Source: Nitrospiraceae bacterium
GTDB lineage: Bacteria > Nitrospirota > Thermodesulfovibrionia > Thermodesulfovibrionales > UBA9159
DNA length: 8,529 bases
Assembly (NCBI GenBank): GCA_003453735.1
Contig: DMNE01000122.1
Span: forward strand, 739 to 9,267
Direction of reading: 5' to 3'
Made by a program: the position numbers and the translations under genes. Of the stretch, positions 1 to 8,079 are shown in pieces (within the stretch, counting starts at the first letter, position 1; each line of letters opens with the position of its first letter). The notes below the pieces were generated by a model. That model searched no databases. It worked only from the letters and a program-made list of their open reading frames with translations, and had not been told where the DNA came from.

Positions 1-87
1 CTGCCAGGCCCTTTTTAAGACCTTCGACACCATAAAAAATAATGCCAATTGCATAAAAGGTCTCTTAAAGCCATTTTTTTGACCATG

Positions 88-134
88 CTGCCTATTTAAT
101 TAGGCGCACCTAGTGATGCCAGTTGGCAACTGCC
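88..134. repeat. Cluster of short overlapping inverted repeats
   Basis: Four small dyads lie back to back. GCCTA (90-94) pairs with TAGGC (101-105) around a 6-base loop. TAGG (101-104) can instead pair with CCTA (109-112). CAGTT (120-124) pairs with AACTG (128-132) around GGC. GGCA (125-128) can pair with TGCC (131-134). Some arms are shared, so alternative folds compete. No T-run follows, so this is not a standard terminator. The function is unknown and the arms are short enough that chance is possible. Confidence 0.3.
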
Positions 135-427
135 CTAAGACACCAGAGCGCCGCACACTAGATGAAGAGAGGATCGGACTCTTAAAAAGTGCAACTTTAA
201 CAATGGTCGGGCAGAGGTCTCATCGCGGAGTTCTGATGACCAGTACATTTCATTCATCTCTAAATCTTACTCTTTCCAAGAGAAGTATCAGACCTCACAG
301 AATTTTCTAAGCCTGGCTTGCTCAATGAAGTTGTTGCCGCTCCCCTATCTCATCAAGAAGGGCCATTCTCCACGAAATATTTCTTAGGACATGCAGTTCG
401 TTGCTTTCCGGATGAACTTGCCGTGCA

Positions 428-445
428 TTGTACGAGATGAAACAA
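428..445. promoter_or_regulatory. Possible distal NifA-type activator site (TTGT-N10-ACAA)
   Basis: TGT (429-431) and ACA (442-444) are separated by exactly 10 bases, matching the NifA upstream activator consensus TGT-N10-ACA. The match extends one base further on each side to TTGT/ACAA, just as in the site at 591-608. It lies about 250-270 bases before the predicted nifH start, farther than most NifA sites, though enhancers can act over such distances by DNA looping. With one match of this kind a chance hit would be likely; the shared extension makes it somewhat better. Confidence 0.35.
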
Positions 446-584
446 ACGGGCGAGAGTTGCGCGACGTTCTCCCAGAGATAAGATAACAAAACGTTCGTTT
501 GCCTTCCAGGTCCTACAGAGGAAAAGAGAACATCAGTAGGTACCGTGATGAAAGCTCTTTTCTTCGAGAACGAGTCCCACTATA

Positions 585-614
585 ACAAACTTGTAATCTG
601 TGTAACAATATTGT
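585..614. promoter_or_regulatory. Symmetric ACAA/TTGT half-site block overlapping the activator site
   Basis: Four 4-base half-sites form a symmetric pattern: ACAA (585-588), 2 bases, TTGT (591-594), 10 bases, ACAA (605-608), 2 bases, TTGT (611-614). It can be read as a NifA site (inner pair) or as two ACAA-N2-TTGT dyads exactly 20 bases apart, about two helical turns on the same DNA face. The right dyad extends to a perfect 12-base palindrome at 604-615. This suggests either a multimeric NifA target or a second regulator competing with NifA. The pattern is seen directly; the role is inferred. Confidence 0.45.
592..607. promoter_or_regulatory. NifA-type upstream activator sequence (TGT-N10-ACA)
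   Basis: TGT at 592-594 and ACA at 605-607 are spaced by 10 bases, the consensus for NifA enhancer binding. The centre is about 97 bases upstream of the predicted transcription start, close to the usual range for NifA-dependent nif promoters. Together with the sigma-54 promoter downstream this supports activation of nifH by NifA under nitrogen limitation. The nifA gene itself is not in the window. Confidence 0.65.
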
Positions 615-670
615 TTTGCATCGATTGGTACGTTCCCCCTTGAAGCCTTGCTATTACGCGTTTTAGAGCT

Positions 671-686
671 TGGCACGCCGATTGCT
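671..686 (+). promoter_or_regulatory. Sigma-54 (RpoN) promoter of the nif operon
   Basis: The bases TGGCACGCCGATTGCT match the sigma-54 consensus TGGCAC-N5-TTGC with no deviation. The invariant GG (672-673) and GC (684-685) are separated by the required 10 bases. Taking C685 as -12, transcription should start near 697, leaving a leader of about 28 bases before the nifH ATG. The leader contains GAAAG (695-699) able to pair with CTTTC (708-712) immediately before the ribosome binding site AAGGAGG (713-719). Sigma-54 promoters need an enhancer-binding activator, here presumably NifA. Confidence 0.93.
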
Positions 687-694
687 TTACATAA

Positions 695-1567
<873 letters not shown>

Positions 1568-1578
1568 CAATGGTGCCG

Positions 1579-1624
1579 AAGTAAAGAAGAGGTGAAGCAC
1601 GAGAAGATGAAGCCCTTCTTACTT
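1579..1624 (+). promoter_or_regulatory. Stem-loop in the nifH-nifD intergenic gap
   Basis: AAGTAA-A-GAAG (1579-1589) can pair with CTTCTTACTT (1615-1624), giving 10 base pairs with one bulged A and a 25-base loop. It lies 11 bases after the nifH stop and ends before the nifD ribosome binding site AGGAGG (1641-1646). No T-run follows, so it is more likely an RNA-stability or processing element than a terminator. Differential stability of nifH mRNA is known in several diazotrophs, since more Fe protein than MoFe protein is needed; its use here is inference. The stem is A/U-rich and only moderately stable. Confidence 0.4.
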
Positions 1625-1651
1625 TCAGGCTAATCAATACAGGAGGAGACA

Positions 1652-3079
1652 ATGAGCAGCGCGATAAAAGATACGCAGAAGATGATAGAGGAAGTACTGG
1701 ATGCATATCCTGAGAAGGCAAAAAAGGATAGGGCAAAGCACCTTGCAGCGAATGATCCAAGCGGTCAGTGCAGCACCTGCCAGGTAAAGTCGAATATAAA
1801 GTCTCGTCCAGGTGTTATGACCGTAAGGGGCTGTGCGTACGCAGGTGCAAAGGGAGTTGTCTGGGGCCCGGTAAAGGATCAAATAACCATAAGCCATGGT
1901 CCCATCGGTTGTGGCCAATACAGCTGGTGGTCAAGAAGAAATTACTACAACGGCCAGACCGGTATCGACACTTTTGGTACGATGCATATCACCACCGACT
2001 TTCAGGAAAGGGATATTGTGTACGGCGGGGACAAGAACCTTGATGCCGCGCTCCATGAACTGAAGGAGCTCTTCCCGCTCGCAAAAAGCATGGGTATCCT
2101 TTCCGAATGTCCGGTGGGGCTTATCGGCGACGATATCGAAGCGGTGTCCAAGAAGGTGGCAAAGGAGTTCGGTTATCCAATCGTTCCGGTTCGCTGCGAA
2201 GGGTTCAGGGGCGTGAGCCAGTCCCTCGGCCACCATATTGCAAATGACACCATCAGAGACCATGTGCTTGGCAAGGGTACGCTCGAAAAAACAACACCTT
2301 ATGATATTGCACTCGTTGGTGATTACAACATCGGGGGTGATGCTTGGGCTTCGAGGAAGATGCTGGAGGAGATGGGACTTCGAGTTATCGCTCAGTGGAC
2401 AGGGGATGCATCAGTGAACGAACTCGGGATCGCGCACAAGGCGAAGTTGAACCTAATCCACTGCTACCGGTCCATGAACTACATCTGCAGGCATATGGAA
2501 GAGCAGTACGGTATACCCTGGGTCGAGTTCAACTTCTTCGGCCCGACCAAAATATACCAGAGCTTAAGGAAGATCGCCTCATATTTCGATGACACAATCA
2601 AGGAGAACACGGAGAAGATGATCGAAAAGTATAAACCACAGATGGATGAGGTCATCGCTGAATTCCGGCCACGGCTCGAGGGGAAAAAGGTGATGCTCTA
2701 TGTGGGTGGTCTGAGACCAAGACATACAATTGGCGCCTATGAAGACCTCGGGATGGAAGTTGTTGCATCGGGATATGAGTTTGGTCACAGCGATGACTAC
2801 AAAAGGACCTATCCCGAGATGAAGGAAGGTGCCGTAATTATGGATGATGCGACCCTCTATGAGCTCGAGGAATTCACCCGGAGGCTCAAGCCTGACATGG
2901 TCGGTTCGGGCATCAAGGAAAAATACTCCTATCACAAGATGGGCGTGCCATTCAGACAGATGCACTCATGGGACTATTCAGGCCCTTATCACGGATTTGA
3001 CGGGTTCCCGGTCTTTGCACGGGATATGGATATGACAGTCAACAGCCCGACATGGAACCTGATACGGAGGAAGAAATGA
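1652..3079 (+). CDS. nifD: Nitrogenase molybdenum-iron protein alpha chain NifD
   Basis: NifD is the alpha subunit of the alpha2beta2 MoFe protein and holds the FeMo-cofactor where N2 is reduced. In the 475-aa product the P-cluster ligands are Cys61 (RGCAYAG), Cys87 (GPIGCGQYS) and Cys153 ([11 protein letters not shown]). The FeMo-cofactor is held by Cys271 (HCYRSMNYI) and His438 ([15 protein letters not shown]). Active-site residues equivalent to Azotobacter Val70, Arg96, Gln191 and His195 are Val69, Arg95, Gln190 and His194. This set marks a catalytic Mo enzyme. The chain lacks the roughly 50-residue insertion common in the anaerobe/methanogen group. Two details differ from Azotobacter: a CxxC pair (Cys40, Cys43) near the N terminus, and Trp92-Trp93 just before Arg95. 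AGGAGG sits 5 bases before the ATG. The stop overlaps the nifK start by four bases, suggesting coupled translation of the two subunits. Confidence 0.98.
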   Translation: MSSAIKDTQKMIEEVLDAYPEKAKKDRAKHLAANDPSGQCSTCQVKSNIKSRPGVMTVRGCAYAGAKGVVWGPVKDQITISHGPIGCGQYSWWSRRNYYNGQTGIDTFGTMHITTDFQERDIVYGGDKNLDAALHELKELFPLAKSMGILSECPVGLIGDDIEAVSKKVAKEFGYPIVPVRCEGFRGVSQSLGHHIANDTIRDHVLGKGTLEKTTPYDIALVGDYNIGGDAWASRKMLEEMGLRVIAQWTGDASVNELGIAHKAKLNLIHCYRSMNYICRHMEEQYGIPWVEFNFFGPTKIYQSLRKIASYFDDTIKENTEKMIEKYKPQMDEVIAEFRPRLEGKKVMLYVGGLRPRHTIGAYEDLGMEVVASGYEFGHSDDYKRTYPEMKEGAVIMDDATLYELEEFTRRLKPDMVGSGIKEKYSYHKMGVPFRQMHSWDYSGPYHGFDGFPVFARDMDMTVNSPTWNLIRRKK

Positions 3080-4587
3080 AACTGAGAATAAAAGATCACA
3101 ACGAATTATTCAGGGAGGAAGCTTACTGTAAGCAGTTTGAAGACAAGAAAGAGTTCGAGAACGGTCCGACTACTGAGGAGATTAATCGGATTGCCCAATG
3201 GACCAAGACCGAGGAATACAAGGAACTCAATTTCAAGAGGCAGAACATTAAGATCAATCCGGCCAAGGCATGTCAACCCCTGGGAGCCATCTTCTGTTCC
3301 TCGGGATTTGACAGAACCCTGCCTTTTGTGCAGGGCGCCCAGGGATGTGTTGCGTACTTCAGGAGCCATCTGAACCGTCATTTTAAGGAACCTATGACAG
3401 CGGTTTCCACGTCAATGACTGAGGACGCAGCGGTCTTTGGCGGGCTGAACAACATGCTCGAAGGTATAGAGAACGCCTATACGCTTTATAAGCCGAAAAT
3501 GATTTCGGTCTGCACAACGTGCATGGCTGAAGTGATCGGCGATGACCTGAATGCGTACATCAGGACTGCGCGGGAGAAAGACCTCATCCCGAAGGACCTT
3601 CCTGTGCCATTCGCCAATACCCCGAGCTTCGTTGGGTCACACATCACGGGGTATGATGTGATGATGAAGGGCATCCTCACCGCCATTACCGCAGGGAAAA
3701 AGGGGGAGCCGAACGGCAGAGTCAATATTATTATGGGCTTCGACACTTATACCGGGGACTACCATGAGATCAAGAGACTGATGAGGACAATGGGCGTTGA
3801 CTTCACGCTTCTGTCTGATGCAAGCGCCACATTTGACTCGCCAAATACCGGTGAATACAAACTGTATCCAGGCGGAACGCCTCTTATTGATGCTGCTGAT
3901 TCGATCAACGCGAGCGCCACAATCGCGCTCCAGAAGTACTCGACTACAAAGACCATGGAGTACATCCAAAAGGAATGGGGGCAGGAGGCATATATGATGC
4001 CCATGATCGGTATGAAAAACACAGACAAATTCTTTGAACAACTGAGCAGGATCACCGCCAAATCATTACCCCAGGAGATCGAGGACGAGCGGGGACGCGC
4101 AGTGGATGCAATGATCGATTCCCATGCGTACGTGCATGGCAAGAGGTTCGCGCTCGTGGGCGACCCGGACCAACTCCTCGGCCTGATCAGCTTCCTGCTG
4201 GAGATGGGAGCAATGCCAGTGCATATCATCTGTACGAACGGGGACAAGAAGTTTGAGGAAGAGGCAGTTACGCTCTTAAGCGAAAGCCTCTTTGGTGCAG
4301 AAAGCAAGGTCTATATCAACAAGGATATGTGGCACCTCAGGTCTCTCATGTTCACGGATCCTGTTGACTACCTGATTGGTAACTCCTATGCAAAGTTTCT
4401 CTGGAGAGACACGGGCACGCCACTCATAAGAGCAGGTTTTCCGCTCTTTGACCGGCACCATCTGCACCGCTATCCGATCATTGGCTACCAGGGCGTAATC
4501 AATCTGGTGAATTCGGTGGTGAACACCATCCTTGATGAGACGGATAGGAAGACGATTGATACAACCAGTTTTGATGTAATTAGATAG
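3076..4587 (+). CDS. nifK: Nitrogenase molybdenum-iron protein beta chain NifK
   Basis: NifK is the beta subunit of the MoFe protein and shares the 8Fe-7S P-cluster with NifD, the relay between the Fe protein and the FeMo-cofactor. P-cluster ligands are Cys66 (KACQPLGA), Cys91 (GAQGCVAYF) and Cys149 ([12 protein letters not shown]). Ser184 (NTPSFVGSH) matches the serine that binds the oxidised P-cluster. I chose the ATG at 3076 (503 aa), which overlaps the nifD stop as ATGA and follows GGAGG by 5 bases; it also puts the first cysteine within four residues of its place in Azotobacter. An in-frame ATG at 3052 would add 8 residues but has no ribosome binding site. The long N-terminal extension before Cys66 is the group I type; group II/III beta chains are shorter. 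The C terminus ([14 protein letters not shown] and after) is complete. Gap to the next gene is 68 bases. Confidence 0.98.
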   Translation: MKLRIKDHNELFREEAYCKQFEDKKEFENGPTTEEINRIAQWTKTEEYKELNFKRQNIKINPAKACQPLGAIFCSSGFDRTLPFVQGAQGCVAYFRSHLNRHFKEPMTAVSTSMTEDAAVFGGLNNMLEGIENAYTLYKPKMISVCTTCMAEVIGDDLNAYIRTAREKDLIPKDLPVPFANTPSFVGSHITGYDVMMKGILTAITAGKKGEPNGRVNIIMGFDTYTGDYHEIKRLMRTMGVDFTLLSDASATFDSPNTGEYKLYPGGTPLIDAADSINASATIALQKYSTTKTMEYIQKEWGQEAYMMPMIGMKNTDKFFEQLSRITAKSLPQEIEDERGRAVDAMIDSHAYVHGKRFALVGDPDQLLGLISFLLEMGAMPVHIICTNGDKKFEEEAVTLLSESLFGAESKVYINKDMWHLRSLMFTDPVDYLIGNSYAKFLWRDTGTPLIRAGFPLFDRHHLHRYPIIGYQGVINLVNSVVNTILDETDRKTIDTTSFDVIR

Positions 4588-4603
4588 GAAACAGATACTG
4601 GTA

Positions 4604-4616
4604 TGCAATAATTGCA
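4604..4616. repeat. Short palindrome TGCAAT-A-ATTGCA in the nifK-nifEN gap
   Basis: TGCAAT (4604-4609) and ATTGCA (4611-4616) form a perfect 13-base dyad about one central A, 17 bases after the nifK stop. As RNA the loop would be too tight for the full stem, so a protein-binding site is as likely as a hairpin. No sigma-54 promoter is visible in this gap and no T-run follows, so nifEN is probably read from the nifH promoter. The site could be chance in A/T-rich DNA. Confidence 0.25.
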
Positions 4617-4655
4617 AGTCAGCAAAACGGGTCAATACGAAAGAGAGATACTGAG

Positions 4656-7298
4656 ATGATAGGCAATGTGGATAGACTCATTGAAAGTGGATGTGGTGAA
4701 GAGAAAAAAGACCGGATATGCAGGTCCCGGGGAGGAGAGTCGTGCGCCTTTGACGGTGCAATGATCGTGCTCCAGCCCATTGCAGACACCGCACACATTG
4801 TCCACGGCCCCATAGCTTGCTGTGGAAACTCCTGGGAAGGAAGGGGAACCCTTTCCACAAAGGGAGACCTGCATAGGATGGGATTTACCACAGATATAGG
4901 AGAAATGGATATCATCTATGGTTCTGAGCAAAAACTCCATGACGCAATACTCCAAACGTATGAAGCAGTAATCCCAGAGGCGATCTTTGTGTATGCAACC
5001 TGTATAAGTGGCCTCATCGGAGAAGATCTGGAGTCAGTCTGCAGTCAGACCGGAAAAAAACTCGGTATCCCAGTTATTCCGGTGAATGCACCGGGCTTTG
5101 TGGGTCCCAAAAATCTCGGCAACAGGATAGCAGGCGAAGTACTGCTTGATCATGTGATCGGCACGGGCACGGCAAAGAGCATTTCTGACCACGATATCAA
5201 CCTCATCGGAGAGTACAACATTGCGGGCGACCTCTGGCTTATCGAGCCTATGCTCAAGAAAGCAGGGTTCAGAGTACTTTCCAGGATCACCGGGGACTCA
5301 ACGTTTGAGGAAATCACCTATGCGCATAGGGCACGCTTGAATGTCGTCGTATGCAGCAGGGCACTTATCAATGTTGCCAAAGGTATGGAGAAGAAGTATG
5401 GCATACCCTATGTTGAAGTTTCCTTCTTCGGAAAAACCGAACTGGCAAAGGCGCTCAGAGCAATTGCAGCAAAAGGTATTGAATATGGAGCATGGGACAG
5501 CAAGACACTGCAAAACATTGAAACAGTAATCGGAGCAGAGGAGCTGGCCCTTGAAAAGAAGCTCATGCCTTACCGGCACCTGAGAGGCAATAAAGCGGTG
5601 CTTTACACTGGCGGGGTGAAGAGTTGGTCATTCATTTCAGCTCTATTGGACCTTGGTATTGAGATTGTCGCTGTGGGGACAAAGAAAAGCACCCGTGAGG
5701 ACGAGGAGAAGATGAGGGATATCCTCGGCCCGGACGCGCCCCTTGTGGAGGACGTAACGCCGAAAAACCTCAGAAAACTTCTTAAGGAACGGGATGTGGA
5801 CATACTGGTCGCAGGGGGCAGAAACCAATACCTCGCCATAAAAGAAGGTTACCCATTTGTTGACGTAAATCAGGAAAGGCATTTTGCGTATGCAGGCTAT
5901 GAGGGTTTGGTCAACCTTGCGGAGCAGATCAGCAACAGCATAGATTTCTATGAGCGAACCAAGGAGGAGGGAGAAGGGTTCAAAACGACGGGAAAAACGC
6001 CTGAAGCCACACCCGATGCAGCAAACATTACGCGCCTTGCTCGAAATACCCACGTTGTCATGAATCCCCTGAAGCATTCAGCGTCCATTGGCGCTGCCAT
6101 GGCATTCCAGGGGGTGCACAGTGCCCTCCCCATCATCCATGGAGCTCAGGGCTGCACATTCCTGGCAAAGGTGCTCCTCACCAAACACTTCAGGGAACCA
6201 ATGGCACTCGCAAGCACCAAGCTCTTTGCAGAGGATGTGGTCATGGGAAGTGATGAGAATTTGTCAAAAACCGTTCGGGGATTCATTGAGAAAAACCGGC
6301 CGGATGTGATCGGTGTGCTGACATCAGGGCTCACCGAGGTAAAGGGCGATGATATCGCGGCATCTGTGAGAGAACTCAACGCCAACCTCTCAGGCACAAG
6401 AGTTCTCTTTGTATCCACCCCTGACTACGATGGAGGAATTGAGGCAGGCTACTGCAAAGCGGTCTCATCGCTTCTGAGCATAGCCAATTCGCCACACCAT
6501 AAATTACCATTTGCAAAAGGGCAGGTCAATATCCTTCCAGGATCGCACCTGACGCCAGCGGATTTTCTCGAGCTGAGGGAAATAGTCGAGTCATTTGGTC
6601 TCAGGCCTATCATACTGCCTGATCTCTCCGCACTTGATGGAAGCAGGCTGGGAATATCACCTCTTGCAATAGGAGGAACCAAGATAGGGGATATCATTTC
6701 CATGGGCTCATCAGAATTCACCATTGCAATCGGGAAGAGCATGGAGCCTGCTGCACAGCTATTAGCAGAGCGGTTTGACATTGAATACCGGATGTGTGAG
6801 GGCATTGCGGGCATCAAGGATACCGACATTTTCATGAAGACATTGGCCTTGCTGAGCGGCAGACCTATACCCTCACGCCACCAGAGACAGAGACGTATTC
6901 TTGTTGATGCCATGCGCGACGCCCATTTTCTCTTTGCGAAGAAAAAGGTCTGCATTGCCCTAGAGCCGGATCATGCACTCCAAACTTCACAATGGATAGC
7001 CGAGATGGGTGGCGTGATACCGCTGACTGTAGTGCCTACTGCATCAGGAGCTGCGGCACATACCCATGCGGACCGCGTAATTGTGGGCGACCTTTCTTCC
7101 GTGGAAGGGGAGTTCGATCTGCTTATATCGAACTCCCACGCTACAGATACGGCAAAAACCCTCGGAGTCCCGCTCCTTCAGGCAGGATTCCCCGTATATA
7201 AGATCTTTGGTAATACAAACAAAGTAACTATTGCATACAAGGGGACTGCGTCCCTTCTACAGGAAGCAGCTACTCTGTTTGCAAAGGAGGTGCATTGA
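4656..7298 (+). CDS. nifEN: Fused FeMo-cofactor scaffold NifE-NifN
   Basis: NifEN is the scaffold, homologous to NifDK, on which the NifB-made 8Fe precursor is matured with Mo and homocitrate before transfer to NifDK. Here both subunits form one 880-aa chain. Residues 1 to about 435 are NifE: Cys30 (ESCAFDGA), Cys55 (GPIACCGNSW) and Cys116 (YATCISGLIGED) are the cluster ligands, Cys233 (VVCSRALI) matches the FeMo-cofactor Cys of NifD, and Asn405 replaces the NifD His ligand, as expected for a scaffold. A polar linker of about 25 residues (438-462, rich in Glu, Gly, Thr, Lys) leads to NifN (about 463-880), with Cys500 (HGAQGCTFLAKV) as the fourth ligand and NPLKHS (470-475) near its start. The frame is unbroken, so this is a true fusion, not a frameshift artefact. 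The ribosome binding site is weak (purine-rich AAGAGAGA, 4641-4648). NifE starts a little shorter than Azotobacter NifE. Fused NifEN is known in some anaerobes. Confidence 0.96.
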   Translation: MIGNVDRLIESGCGEEKKDRICRSRGGESCAFDGAMIVLQPIADTAHIVHGPIACCGNSWEGRGTLSTKGDLHRMGFTTDIGEMDIIYGSEQKLHDAILQTYEAVIPEAIFVYATCISGLIGEDLESVCSQTGKKLGIPVIPVNAPGFVGPKNLGNRIAGEVLLDHVIGTGTAKSISDHDINLIGEYNIAGDLWLIEPMLKKAGFRVLSRITGDSTFEEITYAHRARLNVVVCSRALINVAKGMEKKYGIPYVEVSFFGKTELAKALRAIAAKGIEYGAWDSKTLQNIETVIGAEELALEKKLMPYRHLRGNKAVLYTGGVKSWSFISALLDLGIEIVAVGTKKSTREDEEKMRDILGPDAPLVEDVTPKNLRKLLKERDVDILVAGGRNQYLAIKEGYPFVDVNQERHFAYAGYEGLVNLAEQISNSIDFYERTKEEGEGFKTTGKTPEATPDAANITRLARNTHVVMNPLKHSASIGAAMAFQGVHSALPIIHGAQGCTFLAKVLLTKHFREPMALASTKLFAEDVVMGSDENLSKTVRGFIEKNRPDVIGVLTSGLTEVKGDDIAASVRELNANLSGTRVLFVSTPDYDGGIEAGYCKAVSSLLSIANSPHHKLPFAKGQVNILPGSHLTPADFLELREIVESFGLRPIILPDLSALDGSRLGISPLAIGGTKIGDIISMGSSEFTIAIGKSMEPAAQLLAERFDIEYRMCEGIAGIKDTDIFMKTLALLSGRPIPSRHQRQRRILVDAMRDAHFLFAKKKVCIALEPDHALQTSQWIAEMGGVIPLTVVPTASGAAAHTHADRVIVGDLSSVEGEFDLLISNSHATDTAKTLGVPLLQAGFPVYKIFGNTNKVTIAYKGTASLLQEAATLFAKEVH

Positions 7299-7696
7299 TG
7301 AAAGTGGCATTCGCAACAACAAACGGTGTCTCGGTGGATGAACATTTCGGGAGGGCGGGCATGTTTGCCATTTATGACCTCAATGGTGACGGCTACCACT
7401 TCGTCGAGATGAGGAAATTCGCTGTCGGCAGGGACACTGTCGTCGAGCAGACGAAGGGAATGGGGAAAACGCACGATGACCTGGTGGAGAAGAAAGTCAA
7501 TAAACTGGCGGACTGCAAAATAATCTATCTTACCGAAATCGGCGGTCCCTCTGCATCACGTCTTATAAAAAAAGGCATTATGCCTATCAAGGTGAAAGAG
7601 GTCGTTTCAATAGAGGAATCTCTCAAAAAGCTCTTTGAGACGATCAAGGCCTCACCGCCCCCGTGGCTCAAAAAAGCGCTCCATGGGAGGGCTTAG
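7298..7696 (+). CDS. nifX: FeMo-cofactor biosynthesis carrier protein NifX
   Basis: NifX is a small cytoplasmic protein that binds NifB-cofactor and the VK-cluster and shuttles or stores them during FeMo-cofactor assembly on NifEN. The 132-aa product is a single domain of the NifX/NifY/NafY family: MKVAFATTNG at the N terminus, VDEHFGRA (13-20, His16 a candidate cofactor contact), IGGPSASRLIKKGI (81-94), and the C-terminal signature PPPWLKKAL (120-128) seen in many NifX proteins. The ATG at 7298 overlaps the nifEN stop by one base (TGATG) and follows AAAGGAGG at a 7-base spacing; a TTG one codon upstream is possible but less likely. Direct placement after nifEN agrees with joint assembly work. 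Other members of the family, such as NafY or generic FeMo-cofactor domain proteins, are less likely given the tail motif and position. Confidence 0.92.
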   Translation: MKVAFATTNGVSVDEHFGRAGMFAIYDLNGDGYHFVEMRKFAVGRDTVVEQTKGMGKTHDDLVEKKVNKLADCKIIYLTEIGGPSASRLIKKGIMPIKVKEVVSIEESLKKLFETIKASPPPWLKKALHGRA

Positions 7697-7715
7697 GAAT
7701 AGAACTACCCATGGA
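7680..7715 (+). promoter_or_regulatory. Stem-loop across the nifX stop codon
   Basis: TCCATGGG (7680-7687) and CCCATGGA (7708-7715) are perfect 8-base inverted repeats with a 20-base loop that holds the nifX stop codon (7694-7696). Each arm contains the palindrome CCATGG. No T-run follows, so it is not a classical terminator. Its place between the assembly genes and the regulatory nifI pair suggests a processing or stabilising site that could set the level of NifI against the structural proteins. That role is inference. Confidence 0.45.
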
Positions 7716-7761
7716 TAGAAAGTAACGGTAAAAAGCATACCAGACAAAGGAGGAACAAGAA

Positions 7762-8079
7762 ATGAAGATGATCAGAGCTTTTATCAGGCCTGAAAAGGAA
7801 CAGGAAGTGGTACTTGCCCTTGAGGGCGCGGGATTCCCCTCGCTCACTAAAATACCGGTGTTCGGACGTGGAAAACAGAAAGGACTCACTGTTGGACCAG
7901 TGCACTATGACGAGTTGCCGAAGACCATGATCATGACCGTTGTGGCAAACGAGGATACTGACAAAGTGATTACCATTATCAAGGATAAGGCGAGAACCGG
8001 GTTCATTGGCGACGGAAAGATATTTGTCAGTCCTGTGGAGTCTGCATATACAGTCAGAACCGGTGAGGCTGCGTTATGA
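7762..8079 (+). CDS. nifI1: PII-family nitrogenase regulator NifI1
   Basis: NifI1 works with NifI2 as a PII-like complex. In Methanococcus maripaludis the pair binds the MoFe protein and blocks its use of the Fe protein when ammonium is present, and 2-oxoglutarate with ATP releases the block. The 105-aa product has the PII fold signatures: N-terminal MKMIRAFIRPEK, VFGRGKQKG (33-41) leading into the T-loop, a T-loop with HYDELPK (48-54), the B-loop TGFIGDGKIFV (79-89) for nucleotide binding, and the C-terminal RTGE (99-102). The T-loop matches NifI1 rather than GlnB/GlnK, and lacks the usual GlnB uridylylation context. AAAGGAGG ends 8 bases before the ATG. It overlaps nifI2 by four bases. Location after nifX is unusual, since nifI1 normally follows nifH. 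Confidence 0.94.
   Translation: MKMIRAFIRPEKEQEVVLALEGAGFPSLTKIPVFGRGKQKGLTVGPVHYDELPKTMIMTVVANEDTDKVITIIKDKARTGFIGDGKIFVSPVESAYTVRTGEAAL

Noticed and set aside
18..63. AGACCTT/AAGGTCT inverted repeat as a terminator of an upstream gene
   Set aside because: The 7-base stem has a loop of over 30 bases and no T-run directly after it, so it does not fit an intrinsic terminator.
103..121. Possible reverse-strand sigma-54 promoter (TGGCAT...TGC)
   Set aside because: The spacing between GG and GC is 11 bases instead of 10, which sigma-54 does not normally tolerate.
113..310. Forward open frame of 65 codons upstream of nifH
   Set aside because: It has no ribosome binding site and no recognisable motif, its start lies within a cluster of inverted repeats, and it ends well before the promoter. 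It looks like chance.
264..443. Stop-free stretch with a protein-like composition (about 59 codons)
   Set aside because: It has no ATG, GTG or TTG start with a ribosome binding site at its beginning, begins directly after a stop codon, and resembles no family I know. It could be a gene remnant but I cannot support it.
3052..3075. Longer nifK start eight codons upstream
   Set aside because: There is no ribosome binding site before 3052. The ATG at 3076 has GGAGG at 5 bases, the ATGA overlap typical of coupled genes, and better agreement with NifK length.
1652..4587. Vanadium or iron-only nitrogenase
   Set aside because: No delta-subunit gene (vnfG/anfG) lies between the D and K genes, NifK has the long N terminus of Mo enzymes, and the residues around the cofactor match MoFe proteins.
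7295..7297. TTG start for nifX
   Set aside because: The ATG directly after it has the better start codon and good spacing from AAAGGAGG.
4656..7298. nifEN as two genes joined by a sequencing error
   Set aside because: The linker region is open with consistent codon use and a plausible polar linker, and fused NifEN proteins are known, so a real fusion is simpler.
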